DNA of 64,000 bases from NCBI RefSeq assembly GCF_001580365.1, contig NZ_CP014480.1:3061981-3125980 (forward strand). The letters are read 5' to 3'. The notes beneath the pieces are model-generated. The model made no database searches. It was given only the letters and a program-made list of their open reading frames with translations, and was not told where the DNA came from. The stretch's first letter is position 1; each line of letters opens with the position of its first letter. A program made the translations under genes and the position numbers. Origin of the DNA: Kocuria turfanensis. GTDB taxonomy: Bacteria > Actinomycetota > Actinomycetes > Actinomycetales > Micrococcaceae. Shown piece after piece: positions 17,884-26,437 of this stretch.

Positions 17884-18860
17884 GAACCCCACGCTGCGCG
17901 GGCGCCGCCCTGCTGCTCTCCGGCGCCGCGCTGCTGCTGGCCGGCTGCGGGCTGGAGCCCTCCACCGCCTACGTGCCCGCCGCCGAGCCCGGCTCCATCC
18001 AGCCCGTCGAGGGCGCCGAGGGGACCGAGGTGAAGGTGACGTCCAAGAACTTCACCGAGCAGCTGATCCTCGGCAAGATCGCCGTGCTGGCCGTGGAGGC
18101 CGCCGGCTTCGAGACCGAGGACCTCACCAACGTGCCCGGCTCCCAGCCGGTGCGCGAGCTCATGCTCTCCGGGGGTGCCGACCTGACCGTCGAGTACACC
18201 GGCACGGCGTGGCTCACCTTCCTCGGCCACGAGCAGGGCATCCCGGACCAGCAGGAGCAGTGGCAGGCCGTGCACGACGAGGACCTCGGCAACGGGCTGA
18301 CCTGGGGGGCGCCGGCCGCGCTCAACAACACCTACGCCATGGCCGTGCGCTCGGAGTACGCCGAGGCCCACGGGCTGCGGACGGTCTCGGACATCGCCGA
18401 GCTGCCGGTGGCGGAGCGCACGTTCTGCGTCGAGGCGGAGTTCAACTCCCGCAGCGACGGGCTGACCCCCCTGCTCGCCCACTACGGCCTGGACCGCGGC
18501 AGCGAGGTGCCGGAGGACAACATCGGCATCTACGACACCGGGGCGATCTACTCCGCCACGGACAGCGGCGAGTGCAACTTCGGGGAGGTCTTCTCGACCG
18601 ACGGCCGCATCCCCGCCCTGGACCTGACCGTCCTCGAGGACGACCGGCAGTTCTTCCCGGCCTACAACGCCGCCCCGGTGTTCGGCACGGACCTGCTGCA
18701 GCGGTTCCCGGCCCTGGAACAGGTCCTGGAGCCGATCTCCCAGGCGCTGACCGACGACGTGATGCAGGAGCTCAACCGGCAGGTGGACGTCGACGGGCGG
18801 GACCCGGCCGACGTCGCCTACGAGTGGATGCTCTCCGAGGGGTTCATCGTCGAGGCCTGA
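17880..18860 (+). CDS. Osmoprotectant ABC transporter substrate-binding lipoprotein
   Basis: A 326-residue type II periplasmic-binding protein (ProX/OpuCC/OsmF group), anchored by a lipobox LAGC about residue 22. The mature part begins VKVTSKNFTEQLILGKI, the typical start of this family, and contains LTVEYTGTAWLTFL. It should capture glycine betaine, choline or another quaternary amine and feed the two permeases. The ATG overlaps the upstream stop as ATGA. Its last 43 bases are overlapped by the convergent gene on the other strand. Confidence 0.92.
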   Translation: MRTPRCAGAALLLSGAALLLAGCGLEPSTAYVPAAEPGSIQPVEGAEGTEVKVTSKNFTEQLILGKIAVLAVEAAGFETEDLTNVPGSQPVRELMLSGGADLTVEYTGTAWLTFLGHEQGIPDQQEQWQAVHDEDLGNGLTWGAPAALNNTYAMAVRSEYAEAHGLRTVSDIAELPVAERTFCVEAEFNSRSDGLTPLLAHYGLDRGSEVPEDNIGIYDTGAIYSATDSGECNFGEVFSTDGRIPALDLTVLEDDRQFFPAYNAAPVFGTDLLQRFPALEQVLEPISQALTDDVMQELNRQVDVDGRDPADVAYEWMLSEGFIVEA

Positions 18861-19498
18861 GCCCCCGGGCCGGTCCGGGGCGGTTCGCACAGCTCCAGCA
18901 GCCGCGCCGCGGCGGGGCGGGCGTCCCACTCCTCCTGCCACAGGGCGCGCGCCACCGCCTTGGAGACCGCCTGCGGGGTGATGCCCAGCTCCCCGGCCAC
19001 GATCTTCTGCTGGCCGCGCGCCCCGGGGACGAGCAGGTCCACGACGCGCCACTCCGCCGCCGTGCGCTGGGCCACGATCCGCCCCAGCAGCCGCAGCACG
19101 GCCTGGGCCCGGGCCGCGGCCGCGGCGTCCTCCGCGGCCACGCACACCGGGACCCGCCCGGTCCGGGCGGCCGCCGCCGCCGCGTGGTGGGCCTGCACCG
19201 TGCCGGGACCGTCGGCGCGCAGACCCGATCGGCCGTCGGCGCCGGTCACGGTCTCGAGCCCGACCGGGCCCACCCCGATCCCCACGCTCCACGCCTCGCC
19301 GCGCAGCCCGGCCAGGGCCGCGGCCACCGCCGCGGCCGGGTCCGCGGTGATGCCCTGCACCGCGTGGGCCCGGGCGCACTGGAAGGGCACCACGGTCCCG
19401 AGGTCCCCGAGCCGGCGCAGCAGCGCCGGCGCGAGGTCCCCGGCCTCGCGGCGGCGCTGGTCCAGGCTCACGACGTACACGCTCCCAGTATCGGTCAC
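18818..19498 (-). CDS. SatD-like / HTH protein
   Basis: A 226-residue cytoplasmic protein. The first two thirds (VYVVSLDQRRREAGDLAPALLRR, then AVAAALAGLRGEAWSVGIGVGPV) look like the SatD/PglZ-accessory type of domain. Near the C-terminus QQKIVAGELGITPQAVSKAVARAL is a good helix-turn-helix. The family assignment is from memory and moderate. GTG at 19498 is the only reasonable start. It ends inside the 3' end of the osmoprotectant-binding protein gene (43-base convergent overlap) and lies 34 bases downstream of the unknown gene at 19533 on the same strand, so it may be the last gene of the nuclease-helicase group. Confidence 0.6.
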   Translation of the reverse strand: MTDTGSVYVVSLDQRRREAGDLAPALLRRLGDLGTVVPFQCARAHAVQGITADPAAAVAAALAGLRGEAWSVGIGVGPVGLETVTGADGRSGLRADGPGTVQAHHAAAAAARTGRVPVCVAAEDAAAAARAQAVLRLLGRIVAQRTAAEWRVVDLLVPGARGQQKIVAGELGITPQAVSKAVARALWQEEWDARPAAARLLELCEPPRTGPGAQASTMNPSESIHS

Positions 19499-19532
19499 CG
19501 CGGCGGCCCGGTCCCGGCGGCGCGGCCGGGAC

Positions 19533-20204
19533 TCACTCCCAGAACCGCGGCTCGATGTCCGTGCCGCGGGCGAGCAGCTCGTCCTCCAGCGGCTCCCGGC
19601 AGATCAGGGGCAGGCGCAGGCAGCCGATCCGGTCGTCGGGGTCGAAGTAGGCCGTGAGCCGGTCGAAGCCCTGCCGGAACCGGGAGAGCTCCTTGGCCGT
19701 GGCGGCGACCTCCGTGAGGTCGGCGTCGGAGGCGAGCACCCAGAAGGACGCCGGGTCGGTGAGCTGCAGCAGCCCCACCGGCCCCCCGGCGTCGTTGTTC
19801 TCGGTGCCGGCCCAGCCGGGCACGCGCAGCCAGCCGCCGGGTTCGGCCGCGCCCAGGGCCGGCGCCACGGGATCGTACTCCCACGCCCGGGCCCGCTGCA
19901 GCCACCACGGCGGGGCGGGCAGGTAGAGCGGGCCGTCCAGGTCCACGGGCCAGCGCGCGGCCGCGAAGGCCCCGGCGTCGACCCGGTCCCAGAAGTGCTC
20001 CGCGGTGAGGTCGGTGCCCACGCTGTTCAGGGCCGCGCCCGGGTCGTCCCGCTGCATCCCGTGCCAGTAGGTGGGACGGGTGGCCACGCCCGCGCCCCGG
20101 AGCAGGGCGTCGAGCTCCTCGAGGTGGGCCGGCTCCCCGAGCACCACCGTCCGGCTCTCGAAGTGCAGGACGTAGGGCACGCGGGCCGAGCGCTCGCCGC
20201 TCAC
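19533..20204 (-). CDS. Unknown 223-residue protein coupled to the nuclease-helicase gene
   Basis: A soluble, acidic, Trp- and Pro-rich protein. Notable stretches are YVLHFESRTVVLGEPAHLEE at the N-terminus, RPTYWHGMQRDDPG, LYLPAPPWWLQRARAWEYDP, and the C-terminal ending DIEPRFWE. No signal peptide or membrane helix. I do not recognise the family. The GTG start overlaps the stop of the large nuclease-helicase gene as GTGA, so translation is almost certainly coupled and the two products may work together. It could be a regulator, a substrate adaptor or an unrelated passenger. Confidence 0.7.
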   Translation of the reverse strand: MSGERSARVPYVLHFESRTVVLGEPAHLEELDALLRGAGVATRPTYWHGMQRDDPGAALNSVGTDLTAEHFWDRVDAGAFAAARWPVDLDGPLYLPAPPWWLQRARAWEYDPVAPALGAAEPGGWLRVPGWAGTENNDAGGPVGLLQLTDPASFWVLASDADLTEVAATAKELSRFRQGFDRLTAYFDPDDRIGCLRLPLICREPLEDELLARGTDIEPRFWE

Positions 20205-23200
20205 GGCGATCCCGGACCCGCCCCGCGGCGGCACAGCCGGGTGAACCGGCCCAGCAGCTGCAGGCCCTCCGGGGTGGCGGGCAGGTAGTCCGTCAGGGCG
20301 GGGGAGCGCACGAGCACGGCGCACCACTGCCCGCGGGAGACCGCCACGTTGAGCCGGTGGGGGGACAGCAGGAACTCCATGCCCCGGTGGCCCTCGGCGG
20401 AGGAGGCGGCCATGGACACGATCACCACGGGGGCCTCCTGCCCCTGGAAGCGGTCGACGGTGCCCACCCGGACCCCGGCGCCCTCCTCGTCCCGCAGCCC
20501 GGCCGCGCGCAGCTCCTGGGCCACGAGCTCGACCTGGGCGTTGTAGGCCGCCACCACGAGCACGTCCGCGGGGGTCAGCGCCACGGGCGCGGCGTCCGGG
20601 CCGGCCCGCCACGGGGTGCCCACGAACTCCCGGGCCAGCGCCACGACCTGCCGGGCCTCCTCGGGGGAGGCCGTGCGGTTGCCGGCGTGCTCGACGTAGC
20701 AGGTGCGCAGGCCCGGGGGCACACCGGTGAGCTCCCGCCGGGCCGCGGCCGGGGCGGAGCCCAGCCGCCCGGCGTAGGAGAGCTCGGAGACCGGCTCGCA
20801 CAGCTCGGGGTGCATCCGCCAGGTGCGGTCCAGGAAGTAGCCGTACTCGGCGGGCAGCGTGGGCGACCCGTGGGAGAGCCAGCCGAGCGCCGACTCGTCG
20901 ACGGGCAGGGGATGGGTGCCCTGCGAGACCTGCGGCAGCTGCTGGGGGTCCCCGAGCAGCAGCAGCCGGCGCGCGGCGCGGGACACGGCCAGGGTGTTGG
21001 CGAGCGAGTACTGCCCGGCCTCGTCGACCACGAGCAGGTCCAGGGCCTCGTCCTCGAGGTACGCGGCGTTGGAGAAGTCCCACGCCGTGCCGCCGACCAC
21101 GGCGCCGCCCTCGGCGAGGAAGGCGGCGAAGTCCCGGCCCGCGAGCGTCCGCCAGGGCCCCTGCCCGTGCGCGGGACGCCCGGCCGGCGCCTTCTTGCCG
21201 ACGCGCTCGGCGGGCACACCGCCCTTCGCGATCACCCCGCCCAGCAGGTTCTCCACGACCGCGTGGGACTGGGCCACCACGCCGATCCGCCACCCGGCCT
21301 CCACGAGCCGGCCGATGACGTGGGAGCCGAGGTGCGTCTTGCCGCTGCCGGGAGGGCCCTGGACGGCGAGGAAGGTGCGGTCCAGCGCGCGCAGGGCCTC
21401 GACCACGGCGTCGATCGTGCCGCCGGGGCCCGGGACGGGCAGCTCCCCGCCGCCGGCCGGTCGCGGCGGCTCGCGCAGGAGCAGCCGCAGCCCCGGCAGC
21501 TCGGGCAGCTCCGGCAGGGCGTCGGCGGTGCGGGCGGCCAGCGTCTGCAGCGACTCCTCGAGGGAGGCGGTGGCGATCGGCCGCTCCGGGGTCAGCGCCA
21601 GGGGCAGCTCGGCCCAGGGCTCCGGGGCGGGGGCGCCGCGGGGCGTGCGCAGCCGCTCCCGCACGGTGAGCACCGCCGTGCCGTCCTCGCGCTCGTCGAG
21701 CTCCTCCAGGGCGGCTGTCCAGTCCCCGGCCCGGCCGCTGCCGCGTCCGGCGGCCTCCTCGGCGAGGTGGGCGGGAACGGGCGGGCCGTACACCAGGAAC
21801 AGCCCGGTGGCCCCCGGCCGGAGCGTGGAGCCCTCGCCGAACCGGCCCGCCAGGCGCAGCAGGCGGGTGGGCGCGGCGCTGCCGCGCTTGGCCGGGTCCT
21901 TCGCCCAGTCCTCCAGCACCTCCGCCCGCTGCACCACGAACACGTCGCGGGTGTCCTCCCAGTCCTCGACCGGGCCCTCCAGGCAGTCGAAGTGGGACCA
22001 CCAGTACTGCTTGCGCTCACGGCGGTGGTAGCCGGTGGCGGAGGCGACCATCGCCACGGCGGTGCGCTGCCGGGGCCCGAGGCCGGCGGCGGCCTCCGGG
22101 CGGTCCAGGAACTCGCGCAGCCGCTGCTCCGCGTCCGTCATCGCGGTCCCGGGCAGCTCCTCGGCGGGCCCGGCCGGGGCCGGGGCGGGCCGGTGCCGCG
22201 CGGGGTCGGGGGAGATCCCGGCGAGGCCGAGCAGCCAGTCCCGCAGCCGCAGGGTGGAGAGACAGTCGTAGGCGTTGTAGTCGGCGATGCCCGCCAGGAT
22301 CCGGTCCGCCTCCTCCGCCCGCCCGGCGTCCCGGGCGGCACAGGAGTCGGCGTAGGCCACCACCGACGCCCCGGCGTCCACCACGTCCCCGGTGCGCAGG
22401 TGCCGGCCCATGTACAGCGGCTCCAGCTTCTTGATGGAGTAGGAGTTCTCGGACAGCCGCAGGCTTCCCCGCACGGTGTCGTAGAGGTCCACCAGGACGT
22501 TCTCGCGCAGCAGCCGGTCCACGGCGTCCTCGCCCACGGCGTGGACGAGGGAGAGCCGGCGCAGGGCCGCCTTCTCGTAGTCGGCGTAGTGGTAGACGTG
22601 CATCCCGGGGAAGCGCTCCCGGCGCTCGGCCACGTAGTCCAGGAACTCCCGCAGCGCGGTGCGCTCCTGGTCCCGCGAGTGGGCCCAGAACGGCCGGAAG
22701 ACGGGCTCGGCGCCCGGGACGGGGGGCTGTTCGACGACCCCGAAGAGGTACTCGAGCCCCCAGGACGCCGGGTCCCCGGGATCCTGCCACAGGGGGTCGC
22801 CCTCGAAGTCGAAGAACACGTCCCCGGGATTCGGGGCGGGCAGCCGCCGCAGCGGCTCCGTGGTGGTGACCCGGTAGGCCGTGCGGTGGGCCCGCCCGTC
22901 CTTCACCCACTCGACGGCCCCGTCCTCACCGCCGCGGCCCGTCTGCATCGCGGCCTGGTCCCGCAGCCTGCGGACCGCGGCCGGCAGCCGCGGGTCCGCG
23001 AGCCCGGCGAGCTCGTCGACGGTGCGCACCCCGTGCCGCTCCCGCAGCGTGCGGCGCATCCGCACGGACATGCCGGCGGTCAGCAGCAGGTCCCGGTGCT
23101 CGGCGACGGCCCGCGCGCAGTGCCCGCAGCGCCCGCAGCGGCCCACGCGGTCGTCGTGCCACTGGACGGGACCGGTGCGCGCCCGGTGGGCGGCGGCGGC

Positions 23201-23818
23201 GGCCACGAAGCGCTCCCGGCGCTCCCGGTAGACGGCCAGGTGCTCGGCGACGGGGAAGACGGCCTCGCGCTGGTCGCCCAGGACCAGCGTGACCTCCGGC
23301 GCCACGGGAGCCCCCGCCCGCTCGAGCTGGTCGGCGTAGGCGGCGAGCTGGAGCAGGGCGGTGACCTTGGCGTGCCGGGCGAGCTTGGTGTCGTGGACGG
23401 CGTAGGCGCCGTCCGGGCGGCGGACGAGGAAGTCGGCGCGGCCGTGGAAGCCGCCGTCGAAGAAGGAGGCCTGGAAGACGACGTCCGCCCCGGCGCGGAG
23501 GGCGGCCAGGGACTCCGCGTGCTTGGCCGCCAGCCCGGCCCGGTCCGTGCCGCGGGCCGGCTCGACCTCGTAGACGCCGCGGCCGGTGGCGGGGTCCCAG
23601 GCGCCGAACGCCGTCCGGTGGGCGGCGAGGACCCGGTGCTCGTGGGCGTCGCCCAGGGCGGCCGTGCGGGTGCGCATCGCGTCGCGCTCCTCGGGGCGCC
23701 GCGGCGCCCGGCCGAGCAGCTCGTCCAGAACGCTCAGGCTCGCGAACGGGCACTCGGCCGCGCGCACCAGGTCGCTCGCGGAGAAGACGAGGTCCGCCTC
23801 GGGGCCCAGCAGGAACAT
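20201..23818 (-). CDS. RecB/Cas4-like nuclease + DnaQ-like exonuclease + SF1 helicase fusion (TM0106-type)
   Basis: A 1,205-residue multidomain protein. Residues 1-240 form a RecB/Cas4-like nuclease: C23 in AAECP, GRADF (D129), VHDTK (D143, K145), QLAAY (Q157) and the cluster RCGRCGHC (C228, C231, C234). This Cys pattern fits a Cas4/Dna2-style 4Fe-4S cluster. Residues 330-530 resemble a DnaQ/RNase H-like exonuclease: FFDFEGD (D337, E339), YHYADYEK (D413), LVDLYD, and YNAYDCLSTLRLRDW (D518). Residues 800-1180 are an SF1 helicase of UPF1/Dna2 type: Walker A GPPGSGKTH, VVDEAGQ, GDPQQLPQ, VDRFQGQE, LNVAVSRG. ATG 23818 follows GGAAGG by 6 bases. It probably processes DNA ends, flaps or R-loops; its cellular role is unknown. 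Confidence 0.85.
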   Translation of the reverse strand: MFLLGPEADLVFSASDLVRAAECPFASLSVLDELLGRAPRRPEERDAMRTRTAALGDAHEHRVLAAHRTAFGAWDPATGRGVYEVEPARGTDRAGLAAKHAESLAALRAGADVVFQASFFDGGFHGRADFLVRRPDGAYAVHDTKLARHAKVTALLQLAAYADQLERAGAPVAPEVTLVLGDQREAVFPVAEHLAVYRERRERFVAAAAAHRARTGPVQWHDDRVGRCGRCGHCARAVAEHRDLLLTAGMSVRMRRTLRERHGVRTVDELAGLADPRLPAAVRRLRDQAAMQTGRGGEDGAVEWVKDGRAHRTAYRVTTTEPLRRLPAPNPGDVFFDFEGDPLWQDPGDPASWGLEYLFGVVEQPPVPGAEPVFRPFWAHSRDQERTALREFLDYVAERRERFPGMHVYHYADYEKAALRRLSLVHAVGEDAVDRLLRENVLVDLYDTVRGSLRLSENSYSIKKLEPLYMGRHLRTGDVVDAGASVVAYADSCAARDAGRAEEADRILAGIADYNAYDCLSTLRLRDWLLGLAGISPDPARHRPAPAPAGPAEELPGTAMTDAEQRLREFLDRPEAAAGLGPRQRTAVAMVASATGYHRRERKQYWWSHFDCLEGPVEDWEDTRDVFVVQRAEVLEDWAKDPAKRGSAAPTRLLRLAGRFGEGSTLRPGATGLFLVYGPPVPAHLAEEAAGRGSGRAGDWTAALEELDEREDGTAVLTVRERLRTPRGAPAPEPWAELPLALTPERPIATASLEESLQTLAARTADALPELPELPGLRLLLREPPRPAGGGELPVPGPGGTIDAVVEALRALDRTFLAVQGPPGSGKTHLGSHVIGRLVEAGWRIGVVAQSHAVVENLLGGVIAKGGVPAERVGKKAPAGRPAHGQGPWRTLAGRDFAAFLAEGGAVVGGTAWDFSNAAYLEDEALDLLVVDEAGQYSLANTLAVSRAARRLLLLGDPQQLPQVSQGTHPLPVDESALGWLSHGSPTLPAEYGYFLDRTWRMHPELCEPVSELSYAGRLGSAPAAARRELTGVPPGLRTCYVEHAGNRTASPEEARQVVALAREFVGTPWRAGPDAAPVALTPADVLVVAAYNAQVELVAQELRAAGLRDEEGAGVRVGTVDRFQGQEAPVVIVSMAASSAEGHRGMEFLLSPHRLNVAVSRGQWCAVLVRSPALTDYLPATPEGLQLLGRFTRLCRRGAGPGSP

Positions 23819-24174
23819 GCGCATCCTTCCGACGGGACCGGGGCCGTCCCGGGTCCGGGACCATCGAACCACAGGGGCCGGACGGCGTAGGACGGGGCGG
23901 ACCGGGATCGGCCGGCAGGTCCTCGGACCTGCCGGCCGACTCCCGGCGGCGGCGGAACCGGTCCGCCGGGATGGGCCGGGAGAGATCGGTGGATCGCGGC
24001 GCGGGTGGGGGGACCCCCGCCGCCACCGGGCACCTCTCGGGTGCTCACCGGCGATCTCGATCCCGGCCGGCGGCCCGGATGCCATGGGGGGATGCATCCC
24101 GGACCGTCGGGCCGGCTGAGCCGGCCGATCCCAATATAACGAAATTCATGGATTTGCCACAGGGGTCGCGACGC
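23819..24174. other. Region upstream of the nuclease-helicase gene: hairpins and AT-rich patch
   Basis: No gene is supported here, although the reverse frame stays open to an ATG at 24097; that extension is Pro/Arg-rich and lacks a ribosome site. A perfect inverted repeat (23908-23922 / 23925-23939) and a weaker one (23942-23949 / 23963-23970) precede the gene. At 24131-24160 is a sharp AT-rich patch with reverse-strand TATATT (24138-24133), the best -10 match, which would give a leader of about 300 bases. Confidence 0.5.
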
Positions 24175-24213
24175 GGCGGGGGCCGGGGACCGGTGTGGTC
24201 CCCGGCCCCCGCC
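24175..24213 (-). terminator. Terminator of ppa
   Basis: Arms 24175-24191 and 24197-24213 form a perfect 17-bp GC-rich stem with a 5-base loop, 15 bases past the ppa stop codon. Confidence 0.85.
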
Positions 24214-24227
24214 GGTGCGCCGTCCGC

Positions 24228-24755
24228 TCAGTCGGTGGACGCGGCCTTCTCCTCCGCCTCGGCGGCGGACTCGTAGTGCGACTGCTCGAAGCGCTCGAGG
24301 GCCTCCGTGACGAGGCGCTCGGCCGTCTCCCGGCCCTCCCAGCCCTCGCCCTTGACCCACTTGTTCGGCTCGAGGTCCTTGTAGCGCTCGAAGAAGTGCT
24401 GGATCTCCTTGAGCTTGAACTCGTCGATGTCGTCCAGGCCCTGGATGTGGTCGTAGCGCTTGTCGGTGGACACGCACAGGATCTTCGCGTCCCCGCCGGC
24501 CTCGTCGTTCATGTTGAACACGGCGATCGGGCGGGACTCCACGAGCACGCCCGGGACGATCTCGAAGTCCAGCAGCACGAGGGCGTCCAGGGGGTCGCCG
24601 TCCTCGCCCAGGGTGTCCTCGAAGTACCCGTAGTGCGCCGGGTACTGCATCGAGGTGAACAGCACGCGGTCCAGGCGCAGGCGGCCGGTCTCGTGGTCGA
24701 TCTCGTACTTGACGCGCGATCCCCGGGGGATCTCGATGGTGACGTCCAACTCCAT
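24228..24755 (-). CDS. ppa: Inorganic pyrophosphatase (family I)
   Basis: A 175-residue soluble family I pyrophosphatase that hydrolyses PPi to phosphate and drives biosynthetic reactions. The N-terminus has VTIEIPRGSRVKYEID, then YPAHYGYFEDTLGEDGDPLDALVL, which holds the metal-binding acidic signature (DGDPLD), and later DDIDEFKLKEI and FFERYKDLE. The C-terminal tail is acidic and Ala-rich and a little longer than usual. ATG follows GAGGAG by 7 bases. It is monocistronic, with its own hairpin terminator. Confidence 0.96.
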   Translation of the reverse strand: MELDVTIEIPRGSRVKYEIDHETGRLRLDRVLFTSMQYPAHYGYFEDTLGEDGDPLDALVLLDFEIVPGVLVESRPIAVFNMNDEAGGDAKILCVSTDKRYDHIQGLDDIDEFKLKEIQHFFERYKDLEPNKWVKGEGWEGRETAERLVTEALERFEQSHYESAAEAEEKAASTD

Positions 24756-24855
24756 GGTGTTTCTCCTCGTGCGTGCGAAGGCCGGCCACCCCGGGTCGTC
24801 CGGGGCGGCCGGACAGGGCTGACAGCGGCCGGGCGCGGCCGCACCACCCGGCAGG

Positions 24856-24881
24856 GTGGGGGCAGATCCGCCCCCACGATA
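24856..24881 (-). promoter_or_regulatory. Candidate ppa promoter and leader hairpin
   Basis: Reverse-strand TATCGT (24881-24876) is a possible -10. It overlaps an 8-bp stem (24856-24863 / 24870-24877) at the start of a leader of about 110 bases. Confidence 0.35.
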
Positions 24882-24950
24882 ACCGCGGCCCCGCGGGCGG
24901 CGGTAACCGCCCGGGCGCGGGACACGCCGGGACGGACCCGCCGCGCGGGC

Positions 24951-24956
24951 CACAAT
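24951..24956 (+). promoter_or_regulatory. Candidate -10 CACAAT for the carboxypeptidase gene (leaderless)
   Basis: CACAAT ends 7 bases before ATG 24964 and covers the alternative ATG at 24955, which favours the later start. No ribosome site is seen. Confidence 0.45.
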
Positions 24957-24963
24957 GGGCACC

Positions 24964-26391
24964 ATGCACACCCCCCGGCGCCCCGCGCCCGGCCGCCGGC
25001 GCCGGGTCCTGGCCACCCTGCTCCTCGCGCTCGGCGCCGGCCTGGCCGGCTGGTCCCACCCGAGCTGGCTCCCTGCGCTGCACCTCGGAGGAGCCGTGCC
25101 GCCGGCGGCACGGGCCCTGCCCTCGGCCGCGCCCACCCCGCACGGCGCCGTGCCCCCGGACCCGGGGGCACCGCTGCCGTCCGCCGCCGAGGTGGCGGCG
25201 GCGGTGGGCCCCGCCCTCGACGGCGCCTCCGCCGATCGGCGCTCCGTCCTGGTGGCCGATGCCCTCACCGGTGCCCCGCTGCACGAGCAGGACCCGGACA
25301 CCGCCCTCGTGCCGGCCTCCAACCAGAAGCTGGTCACCCTGCTGTCGCTGCTGACCCACGCCGACCCGGGGGAGCGGCTGCGCACCGCCGTCGTCGCCGG
25401 GGAGGAGCCGGACACGGTGGTGCTCGTCGCCGGGGGCGACACCCTGCTGCGGCCCGGCCGCTCCGACCCGGAGGCGGTGCAGGGCCGCGCCGGCGTGCGG
25501 ACCCTGGCCCAGGACACGGCCCGCGCGCTCGCCGCCCGGGGGGCGAGCGCGCCCAGCACCGTGCGGTGGGACGCCGGGCTCTTCCCGGGCCCGGCCCTCA
25601 ACGAGGCCTGGGCCGCCGGGGACGTCGCGGCCGGGCAGATCGGGCCCGTGGCCCCCATGGCGTTCTGGTCCCACCACGTGCCGGCCGGGGACCTGGCCTC
25701 GCCCGTGCGACCCGACGACGCGGCGGCGGACGTGGCCGCGGTCTTCGCCGCCGAGCTGCGGGCGGCGCTCGCCGCCGAGGGGGTCGCCGCCCCGCCGTTG
25801 CGGCTCGTCCCCGGACCGGCGCCCCGGGGGGCGGCCGAGCTGGCCGCGGTGGAGTCCGCGACCCTGGCCGAGCAGGCCGAGCTGATGCTCCAGGACTCCG
25901 ACAACCACCTCGCCGAGGTCCTGTCCCGGATCGCGGCCCGGGCCGCGGGCCACCCGGGCAGCATCACCGGCGGACGCGAGGCCGCGGCCGAGGCGCTCGC
26001 GGCCCGGGGGGTCGACCCGGCAGGCCTCGTGCTCTCCGACGCCTCCGGGATGTCCCTGGACAACCGGATCCCGGCCCGCGCCCTCGAGCAGGTGGTGCGG
26101 GCCATGGCCGTGGACGATACCGGCGCGCTGGCCCCCGGGGCCCGCGCGCTGCCGGTGGCCGGCGGGTCCGGGACCCTCGCCGACCGGTTCGACGACGAGG
26201 CCGGGACCGCGGCCCGGGGGCTGACCCGGGCCAAGACCGGCACGCTGAACACGGTGGTCTCGCTCAGCGGCCACGTCAGCACGCGGGAGGGGCGGCTGCT
26301 CACGTACTCGGTGGTGCTCAACGAGGTCGCGGACCCCTCCGCCGCGCGCGACGCCGCCGACCGCGCGGTCGCGGCCCTCGCCCGACTGTGA
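24964..26391 (+). CDS. dacB: D-alanyl-D-alanine carboxypeptidase/endopeptidase (PBP4, class C)
   Basis: A 475-residue S13-family penicillin-binding protein that trims or cuts peptidoglycan cross-links outside the membrane. The N-terminus has Arg-rich residues and a hydrophobic segment, either a signal peptide or an anchor. The three active-site motifs are SNQK (in LVPASNQKLVTLL), SDN (in LQDSDNHLAEVL) and KTG (in TRAKTGTLNTVVS). Length and spacing fit DacB/PBP4. ATG 24964 is chosen because a -10-like CACAAT lies 7 bases upstream; ATG 24955 would add three residues. A metalloprotease gene follows 46 bases later. Confidence 0.92.
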   Translation: MHTPRRPAPGRRRRVLATLLLALGAGLAGWSHPSWLPALHLGGAVPPAARALPSAAPTPHGAVPPDPGAPLPSAAEVAAAVGPALDGASADRRSVLVADALTGAPLHEQDPDTALVPASNQKLVTLLSLLTHADPGERLRTAVVAGEEPDTVVLVAGGDTLLRPGRSDPEAVQGRAGVRTLAQDTARALAARGASAPSTVRWDAGLFPGPALNEAWAAGDVAAGQIGPVAPMAFWSHHVPAGDLASPVRPDDAAADVAAVFAAELRAALAAEGVAAPPLRLVPGPAPRGAAELAAVESATLAEQAELMLQDSDNHLAEVLSRIAARAAGHPGSITGGREAAAEALAARGVDPAGLVLSDASGMSLDNRIPARALEQVVRAMAVDDTGALAPGARALPVAGGSGTLADRFDDEAGTAARGLTRAKTGTLNTVVSLSGHVSTREGRLLTYSVVLNEVADPSAARDAADRAVAALARL

Positions 26392-26437
26392 CGCGGGCAC
26401 GGCGGCAGCTCCCAGGAGCGTGTGGTTGCATGAGGCC

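Noticed and set aside
23819..24097. N-terminal extension of the nuclease-helicase from ATG 24097
   Set aside because: The extra 93 residues are Pro/Arg-rich, the conserved fold begins at 23818, and GGAAGG is placed correctly for 23818.
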